Shown: one piece after another, positions 1 through 13,118 of the stretch
Numbering within the stretch: the first letter of the stretch is position 1
Layout: each line of letters starts with the position of its first letter
NCBI RefSeq assembly: GCF_029873635.1
Contig: NC_080423.1
Span: forward strand, 111,679,087-111,743,086
DNA: 64,000 bases
Origin: Malania oleifera
Taxonomy: Eukaryota; Streptophyta; Magnoliopsida; Santalales; Ximeniaceae
Reading direction: 5' to 3'
Position numbers and translations under genes: made by a program
Notes under the pieces: generated by a model
Seen by the model: the letters and a program-made list of their open reading frames with translations, nothing else
What the model was told of the DNA's origin: nothing
The model's database searches: none

Positions 1-1601
1 GAAACCTCCTTTCTCTCTCTAAACGCCTCACCCTCCTTCTCTCTTCGATCCCGGCACCGTTTCATGCCAGATCGACGATCTGAAGCCACCATAATGCTTT
101 TGGCGAAGTTTTCTGCAAGTCTGTCAGAGCGGATCATCGATGGAAGATGTTTGAAATTCGTCACAAATTCAGGGTAAGGTGTTTTGTTCAAAATATGCTT
201 TCTCTACAGTTATAAAAAATTTTGGATGCAGAAAAATACTGATGTTTTGTTATGAGAAATGTCGTTTTCAGGATTTTGAGTGGAGAACCTTGCAGATATA
301 GGGATAAAGTATAGTAGAGACTTTTCAGAGATAAGGTAAGGGAAATATGTTATGCTAGGAGATTCATTTATGTTATCAGAAATTTTATACATTTATATAT
401 ATGCATGTCTACTAGTTATATTATAGAATATGAATTTTTATAAGTATGTGTGGCCAGAGTAGATATTACTTGATATGAAGTTTTGTACAGTTTTCAATAT
501 AGCAAGCTATACAGATATAGTTAGATATTTACATATTTTTATATAGATCGAATATGTATACATATACAGTTTTACTCAGATGATTACACAGACAGATATT
601 TAACAGTATACAGATAGAACAGTATATACATTGTATATAGAAAGCTATGTTTTCCTAAATGTCATAACACTCAGAGAGTACAGATAGATTATACAGATAG
701 AAAGTACAGACAGAATATACAGTTATAGCATCAAGATAGTACAGACATTACAGAATTTACAGTACAGAGTTATGGTATTATGGTTATTTTGGAAACATAG
801 TGAAAATAATATAAAGAGTATATATATAGTACAGATACAGAATATAGAGTACGGTACCGTTGCTAATACAGATAGAGTGCAACCACATATCTTAGATAGT
901 GTGTGGGTATTGTCAACCGTGCTTAAAGAGTTTGCAGCTCCCCAGTTCCCTGGGTTGAGGGGGCTAGTTTGACGAGGTAGCAGCCAGTCCCTAGCTTAGG
1001 AGTGAATGTAGTTTGGCCGAGCTGAGGTAGTGTAGAGTATAGTGACTTATCTGGAGGGCCGACCAGATTAAGTCCCGCCTACGAGCCGCACAACCCTGTC
1101 ATGAGGGGTCAAATCATGACATACAAAGATCTAGGGATAAAACACAGTTATGTATATGTATACCGTTTTACAACTTTTGTATATGTAGTATGATATTAGC
1201 AGTACGAATGATAGAAAGTTCAGAAGATACAAATATTTTAAGCTACTATATACGTGATATATGTGTTTTATAGATTTTCCAGAGCATGCAGTTTCAATTA
1301 TTAATATTATAGTTCGGTTGTCACACACTAGCAATAACATATTTCCACTTATTGAGCGTCTTCTCACCCCATTACTTTATCATTTTTCAGGTGAGCCAGC
1401 TAGGCGAGCAGATCAGGCTCGCGGATAGGGAGTTTATTTGATTACCCTGATTGTAGGGTGAGTTTATGACAGAATTTTGGTATTTTTGGGGTAGAAGATA
1501 TTGGAGGTAATTATTTTGCATGGCTATGGTCTGTATATACTGGATTCTGATATTGTATAGTATATATGGTTGTATGATTTATGTTTCCACTGCTTAGGTA
1601 T

Positions 1602-1647
<46 letters not shown>

Positions 1648-1673
1648 GATGATGTAAATTTTGAGACGTTACA
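1..1673 (+). mobile_element. Ty3/gypsy LTR, left end cut by window
   Basis: Long LTR-like sequence without coding potential, inserted in the 5' LTR of the copia element. It ends in ACGTTACA at 1666-1673, and copia LTR sequence resumes immediately after. It shares landmarks in the same order with the gypsy LTRs elsewhere in the window: a CT-rich leader (1-50), GGTAAG-type sites near 174 and 335, the block around 848-890 containing GGTACCGTTGCTA and GTGCAACCACA, and TTTTTCAGGTGAG near 1384. The short open frames inside it are by-products of low complexity. The start and its TSD lie outside the window, so solo LTR versus full element cannot be decided. Confidence 0.7.
1604..1644. repeat. (TA)n microsatellite
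   Basis: Perfect AT dinucleotide run close to the 3' end of the gypsy LTR. Confidence 0.95.
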
Positions 1674-1858
1674 TTTGTGTACATTTTGATTTCATTGCTT
1701 AGCGAAATTTGTGTGTCATTGCTTCCGTGGATGTAGGTTTTGCCGAACCACATAAAATCTTTGTGTTGATCTTGTTCTAATTGCGTGAGTATTATTTACA
1801 TTTACTTGTTGTTGTTTATTCCGCTGCGTATCTTCATTATACGATCCATATTACAAAA
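1674..1858 (+). repeat. 3' part of copia 5' LTR
   Basis: About 180 bp that align to 37762-37942 with scattered substitutions. The rest of this LTR lies left of the nested gypsy LTR, outside the window. The final CA of the 3' LTR corresponds to AA here, a point mutation. Confidence 0.85.
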
Positions 1859-1861
1859 AAT

Positions 1862-1873
1862 TGGTATCAGAGC
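1862..1873 (+). other. Primer binding site (initiator tRNA-Met)
   Basis: TGGTATCAGAGC lies a few bases after the LTR. It is the standard plant retrotransposon PBS complementary to the 3' end of initiator methionine tRNA, and it fixes the LTR/internal boundary. Confidence 0.93.
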
Positions 1874-1882
1874 GTAGTTGTT

Positions 1883-2752
1883 ATGGCATCAAGATCATTT
1901 TCTACAAGATTTGACATTGTCAAATTTGATGGAACCGGAAACTTCGGTTTATGGAAAAAGAGAGTGAAAGATATTCTAGTGCAACAAGGAATGGCTAAAG
2001 CATTGCTTGATACTCAACTAAAAGGAATGGATGAGACAACATGGGTAGATTTGAAAGCAAAGGCAACATTGACAATACGCTTGTGCTTGGTTGACGAAGT
2101 CTCTATCAAGTGATGGAGAAGGGTTTTCCAGCGGCTATCTAGCAAAAGTTAGAAAGTCGGTACATATCTAAATCCCTCAATAACAAACTTTTTTCTTAAG
2201 CAGCGTTTATATTGGCTTAAGATGGTAGAAGGATCTAGTCTAGATCAACACATCAATGTGTTTAATCAAATCATAAGTGATCTTATAAGAGCTGATGTGA
2301 AGTTTGATGAGGAAGATAAGGCTTTGACGCTGTTAAATTCTTTCCTCTCAACTCATACCTATGAAAATCTTGTGACCACTCTTACGTGGGGAAAAGAAAC
2401 ACTTGATTTGGAAGAAGTAACAAGTGCCTTGTTAAATTTTCATCAAAGATTGAAAATATGTGATGAAGGAGAAGGACTTGTGATAAAGGGTTGTAATGAG
2501 CAAGGCAAAGGAAAGTTTAAAATTGGGTCTAATCAGAAATCCTAGAATCAATCCAACAAGAAGAAGGAAATCCAGTGTTATAAATGCGGTAAAAAGGGGC
2601 ATGTGAAACCGGAGTGTTCGGATTGGAAGAAGGGAAATTCTAATAAACATGAGGAGATTTCTAAATCTGTGAATGTTGTTCAAGAAGAGGATTCAGCGGA
2701 TGGTGATGTTCTATCAGTTTCAGTAGAGTCGGATAATCTAACGGACTGTTAG
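1883..2752 (+). pseudogene. Copia gag pseudogene
   Basis: Starts at the first ATG after the PBS (MASRSFSTRFDIVKFDG), a typical Tnt1-type gag N-terminus containing KFDGTGNFGLWKKRVKD. In-frame TGA at 2111-2113 and further stops before 2222 break it; the frame then continues with the UBN2-like part (about 2222-2545). A CCHC zinc knuckle, CYKCGKKGHVKPEC, is encoded at 2576-2616 and is intact. Gag would form the cytoplasmic virus-like particle. In Tork elements gag and pol are one polyprotein; here the gag frame ends at TAG 2750-2752. Non-functional. Confidence 0.88.
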
Positions 2753-3742
2753 ATACTTGACTTGGCATGTTCTTATCACATGACTCCAAACAAGGAGTAG
2801 TTCAACACTTACAGATTAGTAAATTCTGGATCAGTTCTTATGGGTAATGATGCTTCTTGCAAGATCGTTGGCATAGGAAATGTAAAGATAAAGATGTTTG
2901 ATGGTCTGTAAGAACATTGTGTAATGTAAGACATATTCCTGAGTTGAGAAACAATCTTATATCTCTTGGTACTTTGGATTGTAATGACTTTAATTACAAG
3001 TCCAAAGGTGGAGTCTTGACGGTATGGAAAGGTAATCTGACCATGATGAAAGGGTAGAAACTGGATGGGAATATTTACATGATGCAGGGAACTACCATTG
3101 TAGGTGGAGTTGTAGCTGTAGATGCTGAATCAGATGAGACCGTCTTGTGGCATATGCATCTTGGGCATATGGGAGAACATGACATGAAAGAACTACACAA
3201 GAGAAAATTGTTGAAAGGTTTAAAATCATGTCAGTTGGAATTCTGCAGATTTTGTGTTCTTGGAAAACAGAACAGGGCAAAATTCAGATTAGCTACTCAC
3301 AAGACGAAAGGAATTCTTGACTATGTACATTCAGATGTTTGGGGCCTAGTTAGACTTGCATCAAAGGGTGGACATGTGTACTATGTGAGTTACATTGATG
3401 ATTACTTACGGAAGGTTTGGGTTTACTTCATGCTTCACAAATCTAGTACGCTTGTCAAGTTTAAGATTTGGAAGGCTGAAGTGGAAAACCTGATAAGGAG
3501 GAGAATCAAATATTTAAGGTTGGATAATGGGATCGAGTTCGCTGATTCTCAGTTTATGGAATTTTGTGCAGAGCAGGGCATCAAGAAACATTTTATAGTT
3601 CATTGGACACCTTAGAAAAATGGTGTGGCAGAATAGATGAACCGGGCTCTTGCTGATAGGGCTTGGTGTCTCAGATTGAATATAGAGCTACCAAAGAACT
3701 TCTGAGTCGAGGCAGTTAGTATTACTTGTTTTCTGGTTAACT
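2753..3742 (+). pseudogene. Copia protease and integrase N-terminal pseudogene
   Basis: Near 2758-2800 the protease active-site region reads DLACSYHM, so the usual DSGCS/DSACS motif has lost its serine. From 3079 the frame encodes the pre-integrase zinc region (LWHMHLGHMGEHD with HHCC residues, then CRFCVLGK) and the integrase core with its first two acidic residues (HSDVW, LDNGIEF). TAG at 3613-3615 interrupts just before the catalytic glutamate region (KNGVAE), and more stops follow. The frame is cut at 3742 by a solo LTR and resumes at 6695. These enzymes would process the polyprotein and insert the cDNA; this copy cannot. Confidence 0.88.
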
Positions 3743-3967
3743 TGTGATGCCCCGATTTTTATATAATTTTTTTTATATAAACAATAATAAATATTCACTC
3801 ATTATCAACAACATTCACAAATCGGCCACGTCAATAACCCTATTACCATTCATATGACCCGACCCACATTGGATACCGGGTAAGAAGTTGTTTTATTTAT
3901 ATAACCTAACAGTGGAAGATAATACATACTTAACAACTAGAATACAATACCCAGAGTATCAACATAC

Positions 3968-3969
<2 letters not shown>

Positions 3970-4027
<58 letters not shown>
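3970..4027. repeat. (TA)n microsatellite
   Basis: About 58 bp of AT dinucleotides inside the solo LTR. Confidence 0.95.
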
Positions 4028-4030
<3 letters not shown>

Positions 4031-4420
4031 CACATTACCATCCCACACTCAAAAACAACTCAACTCTAGGGGAGTTACACCTCCCTTAGTTCAAAGACTC
4101 ACCCTGTGTGTCAGGGTCTCAACTCCTTATGGTCTCGGAGCTCTATCGCCTGGCCTATCTATGTTCCCTGAAAAATTTAGATAATTTGGGTGAGACACAT
4201 CTTAGTAAGAAGGAATAAATTATTTACAGTGTGTGGTCATATGAGTTTAGTTATAACACACTTTACTTTTCAAATCAACACTTCATTTGAGAAAAATACA
4301 CTGATAAACATATTTTCATAATCATATAGATATACATCACAAGCTTTTATAAGATTTAAAACCATTTCTCAGAATTTAATAATTTCCAATACATATTTAC
4401 TTGCAAAATTCCTGAGAATA

Positions 4421-4453
4421 GGGAAGACTACCCGCCTATACAGGTAGTTTCCC
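4421..4453 (-). other. Conserved LTR hairpin 2 (solo LTR copy)
   Basis: An outer stem of GGGAA with TTCCC encloses an inner stem of CTACC with GGTAG. This is the same fold as in the other gypsy LTRs, with partly different stem bases. Confidence 0.55.
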
Positions 4454-6322
4454 TCTGCCTTAACACGTTATGCGGCCAGGTATGACCACATCTAATACCT
4501 ATCAAGGCACTCACCTTACTCAGTAAGCCCTCATGTAGAGTGTTTCACTTCACCTCAATTATTTATATTATTAACTCACACAGATCCATTTCTCAATTTT
4601 ATCATTCTCTATTTCTCATTTTCCATTATTTCTTTCATTTCTCATTTTAGCCCATTTTATCATTCTTTCACTTTCCATTTCCATTTTACTATCCGTATCA
4701 TGAGTATCCTTGGTATCTAGCACCAACATCGCATTTGTAACTCATGGCTACCCTAAGGATCTTTCTTTCCCCGCCATACTCCCCCCCATGGTCAAGGTTT
4801 TGCAGCCTGAAGGCTGGATTTAACCGCCGTTGGCCAACCCGGTTAGACCAAAATATCATATCACATATCTTGCATCTGTAGTATGACTAGCTGACCTATA
4901 GCCCTGATCCGGACTCAGGGGGCACAACAACTCTACTAAATAGTTCAGTCAACTGTCACACCACACGCTCTAAGAGTCTGTGTGGTTGCACTACACCACT
5001 AGCAACGGTACTGTGCTTGATATCACAACCCATCATTAGGGTTTCCATAACTATCCATCAGGGTTATCATTACCACATACTCACAATCATTATGTGGTAT
5101 TGACACTTCATCAATCACATTTCAATATATACGTTTCAGAATTCACGTTCTCATTTTCACTTTTCAATATTTCCATATCAATATACATCATTAATCTCAT
5201 ATCAGCATATCTCAATTCATCTCAATATAAATGTTCTCATCATTTTTTGTGCACATTTTATCATCTTATAATAGTATATATCGTGTTCCACGTATTTCAA
5301 CATTTTTCAAAATACCTATATCAGTAATTCGCAAAATCTCATTTTTCATGCAAATCATTTCTACTCACACATAAATATCAAATTTCATTATTTTCCACTA
5401 ATCACATCAATAATTCTCATTTCAATATTTTCTCAGAAATTACTCATCAATATATTTCACATTTTTCAATATAAGTCATATGTCACACAGTTTTCATCTA
5501 ATATTCATAATATATTAATTTCACACTCCAAAATATCACAATTTAATATTGCTCAAATGTTACACAATTTATCTGATATTCATATCATAATAATTTCCAG
5601 ACAAAATACCATATGCTCATTTTCACATATTGATTCAAATAGCAGTTCTAAAAACACTGTTATAATTTATTCCCCTTACCTGCCTTACTAAGAATCTCGT
5701 TAAAACCCAGATCCTACGCCCTTGGCGCCCAAAACTCAAATCCTGCAATTTATATTTTTCTCAAATTAATTAACTCATTTCTCCAAAATAATACCCATAT
5801 AACCTTCCCTAGGCTCCATATACCCCAAATTAACCTTTAAACTAATATTTAATACCCTCACTTGATTTTATGAACTATGCCTACAGGGTTTCAAAATTAC
5901 ACCCACGGCACTCACTCAGACCCTAAATTTCAAAAATCTTACTTTAACCTCAGATGCTCAATATTCTAATATTTCTAAATCAACACTAATTAAATAATAA
6001 TAAGCCCCTTAATAACCCCCTTATCTCAAATTTGAGATTATGTTTATGACGACCCCACAAGAAATTTTTTCTGCTAAACTTGTAGAGAATTATCCCTAGA
6101 TTCTCGTGGTAGTGTCCGATCGTCAATTAAGCTTAAAATTTACACGAAATTGAGGTAAAAGCGAAAATTTGGCTTACCCTAAGAGTTACGCCCACGCCAC
6201 TCCCACAACCAAACCACTCCGGTAGAAATGACGGTAGCGGAAAAAGGAATCCAACGGTATCTTCTGATTTTCGATCGGGCGAGTATCCATCACGGAACTA
6301 AGGAGAAAGCGAGAGAGAATGA

Positions 6323-6323
6323 G

Positions 6324-6398
<75 letters not shown>
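6323..6398. repeat. (GA)n microsatellite in LTR leader
   Basis: GA repeat with one interruption; CT-rich on the LTR sense strand, at the same place as the CT run at 19388-19462 in the related LTR. Confidence 0.9.
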
Positions 6399-6400
<2 letters not shown>

Positions 6401-6499
6401 TCAGAGGGAGAGGGGGGGTGTCCTGCGCAGCTTCAACCTTCCTAAAGGATTTCCGATCCTTCAAGAAGGTATAAATATATATATATATATATAATATAA

Positions 6500-6543
<44 letters not shown>

Positions 6544-6694
6544 ATTTAATTAATATTAATAATAATATATTTTATTAATAAAAATAAAATATAATATAAT
6601 TATTTTTTTCCTTTTTTATAAATTTATTTATTTATTTTTTTTTGGAATCACCCCACTAATCTTGTATAGCCATTTTTGGGGTTATTACATAACT

Positions 6695-8528
6695 GATCAC
6701 TAAGGGCATCACTAGCGGGTAAAGTGGCGGAAGAGGTTTGGACGGAAAATGCAGTAGACTACTCCGAATTGAAGGTATTCGGGTGTCCAGCCTATGTCCA
6801 CGTGTCTAGTGAGGAGAGGACTAAGCTTGACTTGAAGTATCGTCATTGCATCTTCTTGGGATATCCAGAGGGTGTGAAGGGGTATAAGTTGTGGGACTCA
6901 GTTGCAAACAAGGTGGTGATCAGTAGAGATGTAGTCTTTGATGAGAAGGTTATGGTGAAGCGTACTCAAGAGTTTGATGAAAAAAAAATAGGAGCAGAAA
7001 GCTGGGGAAGTGATGAACATGTTGTACAGGTGGAGTTGGAAGCTCAGGACAACGAAAATGATCATGGTCCTGTGATTGCAGGGAGTTCTAGCTCGAGAAA
7101 CCAGCAAGTTGACGATATTCCTATACGGAGATCCAGACGCACTATTAGGCCTCCATCAAGGTATGGTTTTGATGAGTTAGTATCTTATGCTTTCCTTACT
7201 TGTTGCAATGATCCAACTTCTTTTCAAGAGGCAGTGCATGGCTAGGAGAAAGATAGGTGGATGGGAGCGATGATTGAGGAGATGAAATCATTACATAAGA
7301 ACCTAACTTAGGATTTGGTGGAGCTTCTAGATGGGAAGAGACCGATAGGTTGTAAATGGGTGTATAGGAAGAAGGATGCAATTTCAGAAAAGGAAGGAGA
7401 GAAATTCAAGGCACGATTAGTGGCAAAAGGATACTCACAAAATAAGGGGATAGATTATGATGAGATCTTTTCTCCAGTAGTCCGACATGCTTCTATCAGA
7501 GTTGTGTTGGGGTTGGTAACTTATTACGATCTTCATTTGGAACAAATGTATGTAAAGACGATGTTTCTTCACGGTGACTTGGAGGAACAAATTTACATGG
7601 TATAATCGGAGGGATTCATTGAACCAAGAAAAGAAAATTTTGTTTGCAGGTTGAAGAAATCTCTTTATGAGTTAAAGCAGTCTCCAAGGCAACGGTATAA
7701 ACGGTTTGATTCGTATATGATGAAGATTGGCTACAAATAGTGTGAGTATGATTGCTGTGTTTATGTGAATAAACTTGGGGATGGTTCTCTTGTTTTCTTG
7801 TTATTGTACGTCGATAACATGTTGATAGCTGCAAGAGATTTAACTGAGGTGAATTAGTTAAATGACCTATTGCATAAGGAATTTGACATGAAGGATCTTG
7901 GTTCAGCTAAGAAAATACTTGGGATGGAGATTCGTCGAGATAGGATTGCAGGAAGATTATGGTTATCTCATGGCGGTTATGTGTAAAAGGTGTTGGAGAG
8001 GTTTAGCATGGCTGATGCAAGACTGGTGTGTACACCTCTAGCGAATCATTTCAAGTTGTCTACTGCAGATTGCCTAAGTTCGGATGAGGAAATCCGGGAC
8101 ATGTCAAAGGTCCCCTATGCTAGTGCTGTGGGGAGTTTAATGTATGTCATGGTATGTACAAGGCCAGATTTGGCTCATGCGGTAAGCGTGATGAGCAAGT
8201 TCCTCTCTAATCCAGGAAGGCAGTATTGGGAAACCATCAAATGGATACTTAGATACTTGCGGGGTACATCGGGATATGATATCATGTTCGACAAGCAACA
8301 AGGTTGTCATTTAGTTATGGGGTTTGTTGATGTAGATTATGATGGAGAAATGGATGACAGAAGGTATACAACAGGATATGTGCTTTTCCTTGTAGGAGGA
8401 TCAGTATGTTGGAGATCCATGGTACAATCTCTGGTTGCATTGTCCATGACTGAGGCAGAGTATATGATAGTTGCCGAAGCTGCAAAGGAAGTCTTATGGC
8501 TTACTGGTTTAGTAAGAGAGCTGGGGTT
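6695..8528 (+). pseudogene. Copia integrase C-terminus, reverse transcriptase and RNase H pseudogene
   Basis: One frame holds throughout with only stop codons breaking it (for example after 7243, 7603 and 7735). Order: integrase C-terminal region (VFGCPAYVHV), hinge, RT from about 7345 (GCKWVYRKK, then ARLVAKGYSQ), the RT catalytic box written YVDNML instead of YVDDML (second catalytic Asp lost), then RNase H from about 8320 (VDYDGEMDDRR, ending EAEYM...AAKEVLWL). The frame is cut at 8528 by the Tekay element and resumes at 21885. It would copy RNA to cDNA in virus-like particles; it is inactive here. Confidence 0.92.
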
Positions 8529-10483
8529 TGTAATAACACCAAAAAAGGATATAGAAGATTAGTGGAGTGATTCCAAAAAAAAAATAAAAAAATAAAAAAA
8601 TAATTAATTAATTAATCGGATTTAAAAAAAAGAAAAAAATAATTAAAATTTATTGTTATTTTTATTAATAAATATATTATTATTAATATTAATTAAATAT
8701 ATTATTATTATTTTTATTATTACTATTAGTATTATTATATTAATATATATAAGCTTCAGGTGAAATCTCATGTCTTTCTCTCTCTCTTTGAACTTTTTTT
8801 CTTCTCCTCTCATTCTCTCTCCCTCTCTTCTCGATTTCATGGTGGATTTTCGTCTGATCAAAAATTGGAAGATACCGCTGGACTCCATTCTCCACTTTCG
8901 TTATTTCTACCGGAGCAGATCGGTGGTAGGAGTGGCGAAAACGTATCTCCTAAGGTAAGCCAATTTCTCTTTTTTCTTTAATTTCTTGCAAATTATAAGC
9001 CCGATTGACGAACAGACACCACCACAAGAATTTAGGGATGATTCTCTACAAGTCTAGCGGGATGAAATTCTCATGGGGCCGTCGTGGGCAAAACCCCAAA
9101 TTTGGGCTACGGGGGTTATTGAGGGACTTATTTTTAATTAATTAGGATTAATTTAGAAATACTAAAATATTGAGCATTTAGAGTTGAAGTAGAATATTTG
9201 GAATTTAGGGTCCGGGTGAGCACCGTGAGTGTAATTTTGGAACTCACGGGCAAAATTCAGAAAATTAAGTTTGGGTATTAAATAATAGTTTAAATATTAA
9301 TTTGAGGTATATGGAGCTTAGAGAAGGTTAAATGGGTATTATTTTGGAGAAATAGATTAATTAATTTGGAAAAAATGTGAATTTCAGGATTTGAGTTTCG
9401 GGCGCCAAGGGAGTAGGATTTGAGGTTCTAGCGACACTCTCAGTAAGTCAGGTAAGGGGAATAAATTATAATAATATTTTTAGAATTACTGTTTAAATTA
9501 ATATGTGAAAATGTGCTTATGATATTTTGTCTGAAAATTATTATGATATAAATATCAGATAAATTGTGTGACATTTGAGTAATTTTAAATCGTGATATTT
9601 TGGAGTGTGAAATATTACGATGAGTAATTTTTGAGAAAATATTGAAATGAGAATTATTGATGTGATTAGTGAAAAATAATGTGATATGATATTTATATGT
9701 GAATATAAATGTTTTGCCTGAAAAATAAGATTTTGTAAATTTCTGATATTAGAAAAATAATTAAATGTGGTATTTATTTGCGAGTGGAAATTATTTGCAT
9801 GAGAAATGAGTTTGTACAAATTGGTGATATGAGTATTTTGAGAAAATGTGAAAAATACGTGAAATATGATATATGATATTACGAGATGATGAAATATGCA
9901 CAGAAAATGATGAGAATATTTATATTGAACTGAATTGTGATATACTGAGACATGATTGATGGAATGTCAATACCGCATAATGATTACGGGTATGTGGTTG
10001 TAAACCCTATTGGATGGTTATGATATTGAGCACGGTACCGTTGCTAGTGGTGTTAGTGCAACCACACGACTCTTGGAGCCTGTGGCGTGGCAGTCGACTG
10101 AGCGATTTTGTAGGGTTGTTGGGCCCCCTGAGTCCGGATCAGGGTTATAGGCCGGCCAATCGTACTACAGACGCGATATGTGATATAATACTTTGATATA
10201 ACCGGGTCAGCCAACCGCGATTAGATCTAGCCTTTGGGCTGCATAACTTTGACCATGGGGGGAAGCATGACGTGGATATAAAGATCCTTTGGGTGGCCAT
10301 GAGTTACAAACGAGATGTTGGTATTTGATACTGAAGATACTCAGGAGCCGAAAAGTAAAATGGAAACGAAAAGTAAAAGAATGATAAAATTGGCTAAAAT
10401 GAGAAATGAAAGAAAGAATAGAAATTGAGAAATAAAGAATGATAAAATATGAAAAATGAACTGTGTGAGTTAATGACATAAAT
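8529..10483 (+). repeat. Tekay 5' LTR, truncated by nested element
   Basis: Aligns to 19111-21116 of the 3' LTR. Alignment stops where TGTAACGGCCC of the nested element begins; the equivalent 3' LTR position continues with AATTGAGGTGAAG. Confidence 0.88.
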
Positions 10484-12372
10484 TGTAACGGCCCAAAAAA
10501 ATAAAAAAATAAAAAAAATAAAAAAAAATTATTAATTAAAAAATATTATTATTAATTAATTAATTATTATTAATTAAATTAATAAAATTAAGAAATGTGA
10601 GGATTGTGGATATCTATATACATATAAGTATATGATAAGGTTAAAGTAGGATAAACGTTAAAGAGGATAAAGGAAAGAAAAAAAAAAAAAAACTTAAAGG
10701 TTAAGTTTTCTGGAGAAGTAGAAGAGGTGAAGAAAGAAGAAGATTCACGCGCAGATAAGAACAGGAAGGAAAGAGAAAGAAAGAAAGAAAAAATTAAATA
10801 TATTCTCTCACGCTCTCCATTCCTCTTCTTTTTACGATTTCGCAACCGATTCTCTCCCAATTGAAAATCCGAGAATACCATTAAACTCCATTTATTGCTG
10901 CCGACATATCTACCAAAGTGAATTTTTCGTAAGAGTAATGTGGGCATATCTTTTGGGATAGGCCAAATTCTCATTTTTGTCTTAATTTTTCCTAAATTTT
11001 AAGCCAAATGGGCGATCAGACACTATCACGAGAATTTAGGGATGATTCTCTACAAGTCTAGTGGAGTGAATTTCTTGTGGAGTCGTCATACGAATAACTC
11101 CAAAACTAGGATAAATGTGTTATTTAAAAATTAATTGATATTTAATTATTGTAAATTAGGAAATATTAAAATAATATTTTTTTGCAGTTGATATGATTGA
11201 ATTAGGGTTCGGGTGAGCGCCGCGGGTATATATTTGGGAGTCATGCAGGCATGGTTCAGGGAATCAGGTAAGGGGGAATAAAATTATATCAATATTTTAT
11301 TAAGGTGAACTGGTTATTTACGAGTGTATGAAATTTATTATTTATCTATATGATTTTCAAAATAGCCTGATTATTGGAAAAATGATGATTTTGGTTTAAG
11401 GTTATATTTGGGGATAATTGCTTATATTAAAACTGTGTGGCATGAGAACAATTACTTTCTAATAAATTGAATATGAATTTATGTGGTATTTGGGTTTATA
11501 TGAGGGGTTGTTTGGAATGATGATGACATGAGGAATGGATTGTTATGTTTGACTCATGTGTAGAAATGTATTGATCTGTTGGGATACTATGTGGAAATAT
11601 ATTGATTTGTTGGATTACTGTGTAGGAATGTATTAATCTATTGGATTCATGTGTGGAAATGCATTGATGCGTCTGTGTGAACTAATTGGTGTGGTTATTC
11701 GTATGCATCTCAATATAACGTTGACATGAGGAGGTTGTTATATTGCCTAAATGTAAATCATGATATGACGTTGGCAGGTTGAGGAGCTTGTCATATTGTC
11801 ATTTATATGGGGTGGGACATTGGCAGGTCGAGGAGCTTGTTCTACTGATGTATGACAGGTAAGTCATGGGGATTGGATACTGGTGAATTATGGCACCTGT
11901 GTAGGCCATGTTATATACCTTGCGTGGGCCACGTTATATCCTGTGTGGATAATGGCGTTTATGTGAGCCATGTTATATACCCTGTGTGGGTAGTGGTGTT
12001 TGTGTGAGCCACGTTATATCTTGTGTGGATAATGTCGCATGTGTGGGCCATGTTATGTACCCTGTGTCAGTAGTGGTGCCTGTGTGGGCCACGTGTAGAT
12101 AAGAAGTACATAGGTGCCTGTGTGGGCCACGTACTGACATGTACGCAGTTGCTCTGTGTGGACCACGTACTAAGCACATTGGAAGATGAAGTATGAGATG
12201 CATGATTCCTATGTGGATGTGTTGTGCGCATGTGAATTTAATTATAGCATAAAAATAATGGTATAGCATATTGTGAATGCATGTGTGTGCATGCGGCGAG
12301 GTAAACATACCACCGGGGGCTTGCTGAGAAAGGCGAGTGCTCTGTTAGGTAGTTTCTTGGAATTAGTGCAAA

Positions 12373-12405
12373 GGGATGCTACTTGTATGGGCGGGTAGAC
12401 ATCCC
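12373..12405 (+). other. Conserved LTR hairpin 2, first copy
   Basis: Outer stem GGGATG with CATCCC, inner stem CTAC with GTAG, loop rich in TATGGG. Both outer arms differ from the GGGAAG/CTTCCC version in the Tekay LTR in a pairing-preserving way. Confidence 0.6.
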
Positions 12406-12531
12406 GATCCTCGGAAACCTTCGCATTTAAAATAATAAAGATGTGTGTGTTGGCGACGAGGTAATACTTCACCTAAGGGCTTACTGAGTAAGGTGAGTAC
12501 TCTGGTAGGTAGTTTTTAGTACTAGAGCAGA

Positions 12532-12564
12532 GGGAACTTACTTGTATGGGCAAGTAATCTTCCC
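12532..12564 (+). other. Conserved LTR hairpin 2, second copy
   Basis: Outer stem GGGAA with TTCCC; perfect 7-bp inner stem TTACTTG with CAAGTAA. Confidence 0.6.
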
Positions 12565-13106
12565 TGTCCTTGGGGACTTTTGCCTGCATAAAAATTATGT
12601 ACTTGTGCATATTGAATGTGTGTATGATATTAGATGTTGGGGATGTTATCAATGGTATATTTTCTCAGTTGTTATTGATACTATATGAGAAGCAGTTTAT
12701 TTTGAGATATACATATTAAAAACTCAATTGTCACACACTCTTATAATTTATTCCACCCTTACTGAGAAGTGTCTTACCCTAGTGGATTAACAATTTTTCA
12801 GGTTCTTCTGGAGACCGGGTTTGAAGGCCTAGGCTGGGACTATTTTTGCTAGTTTCTTTTTAGGGGTATTGTGAGATACTGATATATGTATAGCTATATA
12901 TTTGTATAGGATTATGTTTTAAATACTGGTTGTGGATATTTAGATGTTGTAGTATTTGTTTTTGGGTTGTTATATAGAACTCTGGTCTTTATTTGAGATT
13001 ATTTATTTATGTTCCGCTGCGTGTATGATAATTATAGTATCAGATGCAGGTGATTGGAACACGTGGAACCTGGGCCCCACTTGGCGGGTTTCGGGGCGTC
13101 ACATTG

Positions 13107-13118
13107 TGATATCAGAGC
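13107..13118 (+). other. Primer binding site of the gag-only element
   Basis: TGATATCAGAGC, one change from the initiator tRNA-Met PBS TGGTATCAGAGC, four bases after the LTR. Confidence 0.8.

Larger units (their letters stand above)
3743..6689 (-). mobile_element. Solo gypsy LTR, reverse orientation, TSD TAACT
   Basis: A 2947-bp solo LTR on the minus strand, running TGTAATAAC... to ...TCACA when read in its own sense. It is flanked by a perfect 5-bp target duplication, TAACT, at 3738-3742 and 6690-6694, and splits the copia integrase between residues that are contiguous in the family. It is related to the Tekay LTRs at 8529 and 19111 over its whole length. It contains a (TA)n run and a (GA)n run in the transcribed leader. 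There is no internal region, so it arose by LTR-LTR recombination after insertion. Confidence 0.92.
10484..13103 (+). repeat. 5' LTR of the gag-only element (2620 bp)
   Basis: Bounded by TG and CA. Contains an AT-rich A-tract start, the leader from about 10740, a minisatellite around 11880-12170 (units containing GTGTGGGCCACGTTATAT), two tandem copies of the double-hairpin module (about 12315-12420 and 12460-12580), and TTTTTCAGGTTC near 12794. Confidence 0.85.

Noticed and set aside
772..972. Open frame in the first gypsy LTR
   Set aside because: Lies in non-coding LTR sequence conserved at DNA level with other LTRs where the frame is broken.
3888..4184. Open frame through the (TA)n run, and the similar one at 1511-1753
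   Set aside because: Translated microsatellite; inside LTRs.
6186..6494. Frames through the (GA)n run
   Set aside because: Low-complexity frames on both strands in the LTR leader.
10588..10974. Minus-strand frame of 128 codons
   Set aside because: Antisense of the LTR leader; no protein features beyond Ser/Phe-rich low complexity.
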